A DNA stretch of 8,256 nucleotides from CAZNMF01 sp035547155 (GTDB lineage Bacteria > Acidobacteriota > Vicinamibacteria > Vicinamibacterales > SCN-69-37), in NCBI GenBank assembly GCA_035547155.1, contig DASZVJ010000125.1, forward strand, positions 1-8,256. The letters run 5' to 3'. Positions within the stretch are counted from its first letter, which is position 1. Each line of letters begins with the position of its first letter. Below are positions 1-4,839 of this stretch, piece by piece. Under the pieces are notes generated by a model, which saw only the letters and a program-made list of their open reading frames with translations, had not been told where the DNA came from and searched no databases. Position numbers and translations under genes: made by a program.

Positions 1-9
1 TCGCGCGGC

Positions 10-1164
10 ATGCGCATCTGTCACGTCTCGCCGCACCTGCCGCCGGATCAGGCGGCCAACGCGCTGCTGCCGGCGCAGCTCGGCACGTGGAGCCAGGCCG
101 CTGGCGACATCGTCTCGTTCGTCACGCAACCGCCAAGTCAGAGCCGCGCCTCGTCTGACACGCTGCCCGGGCCCGTCCGCCGCGTCAGCGCGAGATCATC
201 GTCGCGCCTGTCGCGATGGCTGCGCATCGACACGATCCGGCGCAGCCGATCGATCGTCGCCGCGCTGAACGACGTCGCGCGCGACGCGGACGTCCTGCAT
301 CTGCACAGCAACGGTCTGATCGTCGAGATCGCCGCGGCGTGGGCGCGCCGGCACCGCAAGCCGTACATCCTCACGCTCTACGGGACGGAGATCTGGCACT
401 ATCGCCGGCGCTGGCCGATCGATCCGTTCACGCGCGCGTATCGGCAGGCCGCTGCCGTCACGTTCTACAGCGATCGCCTGATGGCACGGGCAAAGGCGGT
501 CGGACTTGCGCGGCCCGCGCTCTCGGTGATCTATCCGCCCGTCTCGCCAACGTTCATACCCGTCGACGAGGCGACGCGTGCGGCGTGGCGCGCGGCGCTC
601 GGCATCGCGGAGCCGCACGTTCTACTCAACGTGAAGCGGCTGCATCCGCTCGCGGATCAGGCGACGCTCATCGAGGCGTTTGCGAAGCTCGCGCGCGGGC
701 GTGCGGACGTGCGGCTCGTGATCTGCGGCAGCGGCCCGCTACGGACGGACCTCGAAAGCCTCGCGTCGCGTACGGGCGTCGCGGCCTCGGTCAGCTTCGC
801 CGGTCTCGTCCCCAACGATCGTGTCGCGCAGTACGCCGCCGTTGCGGATATCTTCGTCCTCCCGTCGCTGCTCGAGGCGCTGCCGACCGTCGCCGTCGAA
901 GCGCTCGCTGCAGGCACGCCGGTCGTCTCCGCCGATCATCCCGGCGGCCAGGAGCTCCACGCGCTGTTCGGCGATGACGTCGAGGTCGTGCCAAAGCACG
1001 ACGTGGCGCGTCTGCACGACGCGCTCGCGGCGGCCCTCGCGGCGCCGCGCCGTACGCGGCCGGAGACGGCGCAAATCGTCCGGGAGCGATTCAGTCCAGA
1101 GGCCGTGAAGCGCGCGTACGACCGCGTGTATCGGGAGAGTCTGGAGAGCACGGGAAAGGCTTGA
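10..1164 (+). CDS. GT-B fold glycosyltransferase, family 4 (GT4) type
   Basis: A 384-residue protein of usual GT4 length. These cytoplasmic or membrane-associated enzymes move a sugar from a nucleotide-sugar donor to a glycan, lipid or small acceptor, usually with retention of configuration. The N-terminal acceptor half begins with a beta-strand, MRICHVSPHLPP, and contains LYGTEIW at 123-129. The C-terminal donor half has NVKRLHP at 207-213 (K209 and R210 are candidate diphosphate contacts), GSGPL at 240-244, FAGLVPNDRV at 263-272, and the E-x7-E region EALPTVAVEALAAG (E289 and E297), the family signature. No membrane segment or signal peptide is seen. The ATG at 10 puts the first strand at the N-terminus, as expected. 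The frame is open to the window edge (three more codons), so an upstream start cannot be excluded. The stop codon lies inside the repeat array that leads into yqeY. Donor and acceptor cannot be read from the sequence; lipopolysaccharide, exopolysaccharide or glycolipid synthesis are all possible. Confidence 0.9.
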   Translation: MRICHVSPHLPPDQAANALLPAQLGTWSQAAGDIVSFVTQPPSQSRASSDTLPGPVRRVSARSSSRLSRWLRIDTIRRSRSIVAALNDVARDADVLHLHSNGLIVEIAAAWARRHRKPYILTLYGTEIWHYRRRWPIDPFTRAYRQAAAVTFYSDRLMARAKAVGLARPALSVIYPPVSPTFIPVDEATRAAWRAALGIAEPHVLLNVKRLHPLADQATLIEAFAKLARGRADVRLVICGSGPLRTDLESLASRTGVAASVSFAGLVPNDRVAQYAAVADIFVLPSLLEALPTVAVEALAAGTPVVSADHPGGQELHALFGDDVEVVPKHDVARLHDALAAALAAPRRTRPETAQIVRERFSPEAVKRAYDRVYRESLESTGKA

Positions 1165-1218
1165 GGCTCGAGGCTCGAGGCTTGAGCCTGTCGCCCGAAG
1201 CCCGTAGCCCGCAGCCTG
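1163..1218 (+). repeat. Degenerate 7-nt tandem array between the glycosyltransferase and yqeY
   Basis: Eight consecutive heptads lie without gap or overlap at 1163-1169, 1170-1176, 1177-1183, 1184-1190, 1191-1197, 1198-1204, 1205-1211 and 1212-1218. The first three read GAGGCTY. The fourth, GAGCCTG, is a turning point. The last four are close to NAGCCYG, nearly the reverse complement of the first set. GGCTC at 1166-1170 or 1173-1177 can pair with GAGCC at 1184-1188. The array begins on the last two bases of the glycosyltransferase stop codon and the next in-phase heptad (1219-1225) is the yqeY -10 element. Function is unknown: hairpin, terminator of the upstream gene and promoter-flanking element are all possible. 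No run of T follows, so it is not a classical intrinsic terminator. Confidence 0.8.
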
Positions 1219-1225
1219 TTAGACT
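1217..1225 (+). promoter_or_regulatory. Extended -10 promoter for leaderless yqeY
   Basis: TGTTAGACT is an extended -10 (TG-n-TAGACT, hexamer 1220-1225). Six bases separate the hexamer from the ATG at 1232, placing the expected transcription start on the A of the start codon. No Shine-Dalgarno sequence and no convincing -35 hexamer at normal spacing is present. An extended -10 can work without a -35. The call is inference from spacing; no transcript data are available here. Confidence 0.6.
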
Positions 1226-1231
1226 TCCCCC

Positions 1232-1681
1232 ATGTCCCTCGTCGAACAGGTCACCAAAGACATCGCCGACGCGATGAAGCAGAAGGATCAGGCGGCGCTC
1301 GGTCCGCTGCGCATGCTCAAAGCCGCGCTCATGAACAAAGAAGTCGAGCGTGGCCGTGGGCTCGATGAAGGCGAGTCGATTCAGGTGGTGAACTCGCTGG
1401 TCAAGCAGCGCCGCGATGCCGCCGAGCAGTTTCGCGCAGGCAACCGGCCTGAGCTCGCCGACAAGGAGCAGGCCGAGATTGTGTTTCTCCAGCGCTATCT
1501 GCCCCCCGCCGCCGACGAGCAGACCATCGCCAAGGCGATCGAGGCGGCGATTCAGGAGACCGGCGCCGCGGGACCGAAGGACATGGGGAAGGTCATGAAG
1601 GCGGTGACGGCCAAGCTCGCCGGCCTGTCGGTCGACGGCAAGGCCCTGAGCGAGGCCGTCAAAAAGCGCCTGGCCGGCTGA
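1232..1681 (+). CDS. yqeY: GatB/YqeY domain protein
   Basis: A 149-residue protein, the normal full length of the YqeY family (PF09424). YqeY resembles the helical tail domain of GatB, the tRNA-dependent amidotransferase subunit. Its own role is not settled, although a link to tRNA or translation is usually proposed. Family landmarks in order: an N-terminal helix with LRMLKAALMNKEVE at about 26-39, the central basic KQRRDAAEQFRAGNRPELADKE stretch at about 58-79 followed by LQRYLPP at 86-92, and the C-terminal KDMGKVMKAV with VDGKALSEAVKKRL at about 116-147. It is soluble and helical, with no signal peptide. The ATG at 1232 fits the family N-terminus and the leaderless promoter spacing. It appears to be a single-gene transcript, with its own promoter upstream and a strong terminator 80 nt downstream, and lacks the rpsU/dnaG neighbours often seen elsewhere. 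Confidence 0.92.
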   Translation: MSLVEQVTKDIADAMKQKDQAALGPLRMLKAALMNKEVERGRGLDEGESIQVVNSLVKQRRDAAEQFRAGNRPELADKEQAEIVFLQRYLPPAADEQTIAKAIEAAIQETGAAGPKDMGKVMKAVTAKLAGLSVDGKALSEAVKKRLAG

Positions 1682-1720
1682 GGCCCGCCAAACTTTCTAC
1701 GCGAACCACCGTCTAAGTCT

Positions 1721-1748
1721 GATGAAAGGCACGCAAGCGCCTCTCATC
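1721..1748 (+). other. Predicted RNA hairpin in the yqeY 3' untranslated region
   Basis: GATGAAAGGC (1721-1730) pairs with GCCTCTCATC (1739-1748): ten pairs with one A-C mismatch, closing an 8-nt loop. It lies between the yqeY stop and the terminator, so a yqeY transcript would end with two stem-loops. It could be a 3' stability structure or the 5' part of a small RNA. I do not recognise a known RNA family. A 20-codon open frame (ATG at 1722, TGA at 1782-1784) overlaps it and ends in the terminator 3' arm, but nothing supports its translation. Confidence 0.4.
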
Positions 1749-1761
1749 CATCCTCCGGGCA

Positions 1762-1796
1762 GGGGCCTCAATCGCAGGGGTTGAGGCCCCTTTTTT
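1762..1796 (+). terminator. Rho-independent terminator after yqeY
   Basis: A perfect 10-bp stem, GGGGCCTCAA (1762-1771) with TTGAGGCCCC (1781-1790), closes a 9-nt loop and is followed directly by six T residues (1791-1796). A1761 and T1791 could add one more pair. This is a textbook intrinsic terminator. It should end the yqeY transcript and isolate murJ, which then needs its own promoter. Confidence 0.93.
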
Positions 1797-1904
1797 CGGT
1801 CTGCGGGTCCGCAGGCTGCGGTCTGCACGCAAGACGCTCGAAGCTCCGACCGGGGCGTTTGCCTGCTGCCCGCCCACAGACCGCGGACTGCAGCCCGCAG
1901 CCCG
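1797..1904 (+). repeat. Inverted pair of heptad arrays upstream of murJ
   Basis: The left part (1797-1825) has CGGTCTG at 1797-1803, an 8-nt variant at 1804-1811, CAGGCTG at 1812-1818 and CGGTCTG at 1819-1825. The right part (1877-1904) has four in-phase heptads: CAGACCG, CGGACTG, CAGCCCG and CAGCCCG. The right side is approximately the reverse complement of the left: 1812-1825 pairs with 1877-1890 at 12 of 14 positions, and the outer units pair less well. The roughly 50-nt centre (1826-1876) is not obviously repetitive but has a weak imperfect inverted repeat, GCAAGACGC near 1828 against GCGTTTGC near 1855. The next in-phase heptad, 1905-1911, is the murJ -10 box. The array starts directly after the yqeY terminator T-run. 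Confidence 0.7.
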
Positions 1905-1905
1905 T

Positions 1906-1911
1906 TACAAT
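1906..1911 (+). promoter_or_regulatory. -10 box for near-leaderless murJ
   Basis: TACAAT lies 8 nt before the ATG at 1920, which puts the transcription start at or within about two bases of the start codon. There is no Shine-Dalgarno sequence and no clear -35. The last base of the hexamer is also the first base of the in-frame TTG at 1911; a TTG embedded in the -10 box cannot be the start of a transcript made from this promoter, so I use the ATG. Confidence 0.6.
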
Positions 1912-1919
1912 TGCCCCAC

Positions 1920-3506
1920 ATGTCGCTCGAGCCGCCGCATCAGACGGCGAGAACCAGACTATCCGTTTCTGCCGCTCTCGTCGGGGCGGGCATTTTCCTC
2001 AGCAAAATCGCCGGGCTCGTCCGGATCACGCTGTTCTCGTCCGTGTACGGCCTGTCGGACGCGGCCGACGCGTTCCAGCAGGCCCTTCGCGTGCCGAACT
2101 TCCTGCAGAACCTGCTGGGAGAAGGCGTGCTGTCGGCCTCGCTGATTCCCGAATACTCGGCCCTCATGGTGACCGACCGCGCCAGGGCCGACCGCATGGC
2201 ACGGGCCGTCCTCGGCGTCATCGCCTTCATCACCGCCATCGTCGTCGTGATCGGCATCACGGCGACGCCCTATTTCGTGCCGATCATCGCGGGGGGCTAC
2301 ACGGGCGAGAAGCTCGAGTTGACGATGGCGCTGGTGCGGATCATGTTTCCGGGCATCGGCCTGCTCGTGCTGGCCGCATGGTGCCTCGCGATTCTCAATA
2401 GCCATCACCGGTTCTTCCTGTCGTACGCCGCGCCGATCTGCTGGAACCTGGCGATCATCGCCGTGCTGTGGGTATATCGTCACGACGAGCTGTCGCGGCT
2501 GGCCGTCCGCCTCGCCTGGGCGACCGTGGCTGGCGCCGCCCTCCAATTGGCCATCCAGGCGCCGGCCGTCTGGCGTCTGATGTCGAGTCATTGGACAGAC
2601 GCCGCGTCCGACATCGCCGGCCCCGTGCGCCGCGTGCTGATCTCGACGCTGCCGGTCATCTTCACGCGCGGCGTCGTGCAGATCAGCGGCTACATCGACA
2701 GCGCGATCGCGACGTGGCTCGGGCCCGGCGCCGTCGCGGGGCTCTCCAGCGCGCAGCAGCTCAGCCTGCTGCCCGTCTCGCTCTTCGGGATGGCCGTCTC
2801 GTCGGCGTCGCTGCCGACGATGTCGACGGCCGTCGCTGCCAATCTGCCCGACGCGCTGCGCACGCGGCTCGCCATCGGTCAGGAAACCATCGCGGCGCTG
2901 GTCGTGCCGTCCGTGGTCGCATTCCTCGCGCTCGGCGACGTCATGATCGCGATGCTGCTCGAGCACGGCCAGTTCACGCATCACAACACGCTGTACGTAT
3001 GGGCCATTCTCGCCGGCGCGTCGGTCGGCCTGCTGGCGACGACGATCGGCCGGCTGTACGTGTCGACGTTCTACGCGCTCGGCGATACGAAGACGCCGAC
3101 ACGCATCGCGACGTTCCGCGTGTTGCTCGTCGGCGGCCTCGGTTACGCGCTCGCGCTCCCGGTTCCGCGGCTGCTGGGTCTGCCGCTCGAAGATGGCTGC
3201 GCGGGCTTGACGATCTCCGCCGGCATCTCGGGCTGGATCGAGTTTCTGTTGCTGCGGCGCTTTCTGCACGCCCGTATCGGCCACGTGGGCAGCACAGCCC
3301 GGGTCATCGGACGCGCGTGGATCGCGGCCACGATCGCGGCCGCGATCGCCACGGGCCTCCGCTGGGTCGTTCCGCCGCATCTGCTCATCGTCCGCGGCGT
3401 CGTCATCCTCGGCACGTTCGGCGGCGCCTACCTGATCGGCGCGCAGTGGCTCGGCATTCTCGACGCGACGATGCTGCTGCGGCGGGTGATTCGGCGGAAG
3501 GGCTAA
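1920..3506 (+). CDS. murJ: Lipid II flippase MurJ (MviN family)
   Basis: A 528-residue polytopic inner-membrane protein of normal MurJ length, with hydrophobic segments throughout (about 14 in the family). MurJ of the MOP superfamily flips the peptidoglycan precursor lipid II to the outer leaflet. Diagnostic features are the N-terminal SKIAGLVR at 28-35, DAAD/AFQQALRVPN at 47-60, GEGVLSASLIPEYS at 67-80, and the YIDSAIATWLGPGAVAGLSSAQQLSLLPVSLFGMA region in the middle (about residue 257 onward). Aligning by eye to E. coli MurJ: Arg24 corresponds to R35, Asp39 to D50 and Glu57 to E68, while Arg18 becomes K29, Asp25 becomes I36 and Arg52 becomes Q63. An in-frame TTG at 1911 would add three residues but overlaps the promoter. 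It has its own promoter after a strong terminator, so it is probably monocistronic. Confidence 0.93.
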   Translation: MSLEPPHQTARTRLSVSAALVGAGIFLSKIAGLVRITLFSSVYGLSDAADAFQQALRVPNFLQNLLGEGVLSASLIPEYSALMVTDRARADRMARAVLGVIAFITAIVVVIGITATPYFVPIIAGGYTGEKLELTMALVRIMFPGIGLLVLAAWCLAILNSHHRFFLSYAAPICWNLAIIAVLWVYRHDELSRLAVRLAWATVAGAALQLAIQAPAVWRLMSSHWTDAASDIAGPVRRVLISTLPVIFTRGVVQISGYIDSAIATWLGPGAVAGLSSAQQLSLLPVSLFGMAVSSASLPTMSTAVAANLPDALRTRLAIGQETIAALVVPSVVAFLALGDVMIAMLLEHGQFTHHNTLYVWAILAGASVGLLATTIGRLYVSTFYALGDTKTPTRIATFRVLLVGGLGYALALPVPRLLGLPLEDGCAGLTISAGISGWIEFLLLRRFLHARIGHVGSTARVIGRAWIAATIAAAIATGLRWVVPPHLLIVRGVVILGTFGGAYLIGAQWLGILDATMLLRRVIRRKG

Positions 3507-3510
3507 TCTA

Positions 3511-3650
3511 CGGGTGCTGGGGTTCCGACGTTCTGGGGTTCCCGGGTTTGGGTTCTACGGTGCGAAGGTTCTGGGTTCGCGAACGTCGGAACCGAGAACG
3601 TCAGAACCCGAACCCCGGAACCCTCGAACTCCAGAACCTCAGAACCTCGT
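3511..3650 (+). repeat. Inverted short-unit repeat array between murJ and the rhomboid gene
   Basis: The left part (3511-3578) is built from 7-9 nt units of the type GGGTTCT or GGGGTTC. The right part (3580-3650) is built from their complement, AGAACCY or CGAACCC. Long-range pairing is strong: 3521-3534 matches the reverse complement of 3580-3593 at 13 of 14 positions, and 3530-3541 matches that of 3626-3638 apart from one substitution and one extra end base. The two parts meet at a perfect 10-bp palindrome, GTTCGCGAAC (3575-3584). Unit length is less regular than upstream of yqeY. The whole murJ-rhomboid spacer (162 nt) consists of this array plus a promoter; no gene is seen. It could fold as a long imperfect hairpin in RNA or a cruciform in DNA. 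Confidence 0.75.
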
Positions 3651-3653
3651 CCC

Positions 3654-3662
3654 TGTTAGAGT
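3654..3662 (+). promoter_or_regulatory. Extended -10 promoter for the leaderless rhomboid gene
   Basis: TGTTAGAGT is an extended -10 (TG-n-TAGAGT, hexamer 3657-3662), nearly identical to the yqeY element. Exactly six bases separate it from the GTG at 3669, the same spacing as at yqeY, so transcription is expected to start on the start codon. This spacing favours GTG 3669 over the ATG at 3678. Confidence 0.6.
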
Positions 3663-3668
3663 CTTTCC

Positions 3669-4427
3669 GTGCGCCGCATGCCGCCCTCGAACATGATGAT
3701 GACGTTCGGTCCCGGGCCGATCACGCCTGCGGTTCGTGCGCTGATCGTCGCGAACGTCATCGTGTACTTGGTGATGGCGCTCGGCCCGGCGGCGTTGACC
3801 GATCGCCTGATCGATCTCTTCGCGCTCACGCCGATCGCTGTCGTGCGCGAAGGACGTCTCTGGCAGGTCGCCAGCTATCTCTTCCTGCACTCGCCGACGT
3901 CGATCAGCCACGTCCTGTTCAACATGCTGGCGCTGTGGATGTTCGGCGTCGAGCTGGAGCGCCGCTGGGGCACACGGTTCTTCACGAAGTACTACTTCAT
4001 CTGCGGGATCGGTGCGGGGCTGTGCACGATCGCGGTTTCGTTGCTGCCGTTCGAGTCGACGCTGTCGACGTACGTGCTGCCGACGATTGGCGCGTCGGGC
4101 GCGATCTACGGTCTGCTCGCGGCCTGGGCGCTGCTGTTTCCGCATCGCCGCGTCTTGTTCATGTTCATCTTCCCGGTGCCGGCGTGGCTGTTCGTCGTGA
4201 TCATCGGCGCGATCGCGTTTCTCTCCGCCGTGCAGGCCACGGGTGGTCCCGTGGCCAACATCGCGCATCTCGGCGGATTGCTGATCGGCTGGATCTACCT
4301 CCGCGGGCCGAGGGATCTGCAGCTCGCATTCAAATACCGCCTGACGAAATGGCGGATGGAGCGCATGCGGCGGCGGTTCAACGTGCACCAGGGCGGCCGC
4401 GGCTCGTGGAACGACCGCGTGCACTGA
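3669..4427 (+). CDS. Rhomboid family intramembrane serine protease
   Basis: A 252-residue membrane protein of the six-helix (GlpG-like) rhomboid type, which cleaves transmembrane substrates within the bilayer. The catalytic dyad is visible: GASGAIYG at 141-148 gives nucleophile S143, and NIAHLGG at 197-203 gives H200. The oxyanion-region helix HVLFNMLALW has H81 and N85, matching the conserved His and Asn of E. coli GlpG. The loop-1 region carries GRLWQVASYLFLH at 62-74 and ELERRWG at 95-101, equivalent to the family's W-R and E-x-x-x-G landmarks. The C-terminal 35 residues are soluble and strongly basic (WRMERMRRRF at 228-237), facing the cytoplasm if the topology is standard. Natural substrates cannot be predicted. 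The GTG start at 3669 is chosen from the promoter spacing; ATG 3678 would remove three residues. The gene ends 14 nt before the stop of the convergent cupin gene. Confidence 0.92.
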   Translation: MRRMPPSNMMMTFGPGPITPAVRALIVANVIVYLVMALGPAALTDRLIDLFALTPIAVVREGRLWQVASYLFLHSPTSISHVLFNMLALWMFGVELERRWGTRFFTKYYFICGIGAGLCTIAVSLLPFESTLSTYVLPTIGASGAIYGLLAAWALLFPHRRVLFMFIFPVPAWLFVVIIGAIAFLSAVQATGGPVANIAHLGGLLIGWIYLRGPRDLQLAFKYRLTKWRMERMRRRFNVHQGGRGSWNDRVH

Positions 4428-4441
4428 CACGCGGGCGCCGC

Positions 4442-4768
4442 TCAGCTGTCCGCCGTCACGCGCGCGATCGTGAGCAGAAACGTGTCATCGAGCATCTCCG
4501 CCTGCCGCGCCGCGCCGGCCGGCACGACGAGGACGTCGCCTTCGCGGACGGTGACCTCTTCCCCGCCGACGCGCGCACGCAGCGCGCCCTGCAGCGGATA
4601 GATCAACTGCTCGGCATCGTCGCGGTGCACGGGCACGATGGTGCCTTTCTTGAAATACGCCTGCGTCAGGCGGAGATCCGCGCCGGACACGGTCTTGCAC
4701 GCGACCATCTCGGTGACTTTGTCGAGCGGCAGCGCATCCCAACGAAACAGCTGGATTTCAGGCGGCAT
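4442..4768 (-). CDS. Small single-domain cupin protein
   Basis: A 108-residue protein with one cupin beta-barrel (PF07883 type). Motif 1 is visible as GTIVPVHRDDAEQLIYPLQG (42-61) and motif 2 as GDVLVVPAGAARQAE (77-91). Of the usual metal ligands, H48 and the acidic E53 are kept, but the second motif-1 His is D50 and the motif-2 His is R88. Metal binding is therefore doubtful, and the protein may bind a ligand or serve a structural or regulatory role. The ATG at 4768 is preferred over the in-frame GTG at 4819. The extra 17 residues would run across the divergent promoter region, and the ATG has a GACAAT -10-like box exactly six bases upstream. It is divergent from the E1 gene and convergent with the rhomboid gene. 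The function is unassigned; the divergent pairing gives only a weak hint of a shared substrate or regulation. Confidence 0.8.
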   Translation of the reverse strand: MPPEIQLFRWDALPLDKVTEMVACKTVSGADLRLTQAYFKKGTIVPVHRDDAEQLIYPLQGALRARVGGEEVTVREGDVLVVPAGAARQAEMLDDTFLLTIARVTADS

Positions 4769-4774
4769 TGGCGA

Positions 4775-4780
4775 ATTGTC
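4775..4780 (-). promoter_or_regulatory. Candidate -10 box for a leaderless cupin transcript
   Basis: Read on the minus strand, GACAAT sits six bases before the cupin ATG, the same spacing as at yqeY and the rhomboid gene. The first base departs from TAnnnT. A better hexamer, TATACT, lies ten bases further upstream and would give a leader of about 10 nt; either or both could be used. Confidence 0.35.
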
Positions 4781-4784
4781 GAGG

Positions 4785-4792
4785 AGTATAAT
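4785..4792. promoter_or_regulatory. Overlapping divergent -10 boxes between the cupin and E1 genes
   Basis: The plus strand carries a consensus TATAAT at 4787-4792, pointing to E1 with an expected start near 4799-4800 and a leader of about 40 nt. The minus strand carries TATACT at 4790-4785, pointing to the cupin. The two hexamers share four base pairs. Neither has a convincing -35 at 16-18 nt. Symmetric -10 elements that fire in both directions are known in bacteria. The E1 leader has a modest Shine-Dalgarno-like GGGAAAGGG (4822-4830), 9 nt before the ATG, so unlike yqeY and the rhomboid gene E1 is predicted to be leadered. Confidence 0.55.
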
Positions 4793-4798
4793 CGAGCG

Positions 4799-4812
4799 GT
4801 TGCCCAGGCAAC
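4799..4812. promoter_or_regulatory. Perfect dyad (possible operator) at the E1 transcription start
   Basis: GTTGCC, CA, GGCAAC is a perfect inverted repeat with 6-bp arms and a 2-bp spacer. It starts at the predicted +1 of the TATAAT promoter. A 2-nt loop makes an RNA hairpin unlikely, so a protein-binding site is the better reading. The regulator is unknown and no regulator gene is adjacent in the window. Confidence 0.4.
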
Positions 4813-4839
4813 GGCCCACGCGGGAAAGGGTTCTGCCGG

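Noticed and set aside
1163..1225. A CRISPR array
   Set aside because: Units are 7 nt with no spacers, and no cas gene is present.
1728..1740. GGCACGCAAGCGCC recalls part of a c-di-GMP (GEMM) riboswitch
   Set aside because: The rest of the GEMM core is missing, and the element lies after yqeY and before a terminator that does not control a nearby coding start.
1718..1748. CTGATGA near 1719 recalls the hammerhead ribozyme core
   Set aside because: No GAAA follows the adjacent hairpin, and the GTC upstream cannot form the three stems in any permutation.
1911..1919. TTG start for murJ at 1911
   Set aside because: It overlaps the -10 box, so it would not be in the mRNA made from that promoter; ATG 1920 fits better.
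1959..3380. Long open frame on the minus strand opposite murJ
   Set aside because: It is arginine/aspartate-rich, lacks any recognisable domain and lies antisense to a clear MurJ: a high-GC shadow.
4769..4819. GTG start for the cupin at 4819
   Set aside because: The 17 extra residues would read across both divergent -10 boxes and the dyad, and do not resemble a cupin N-terminus.
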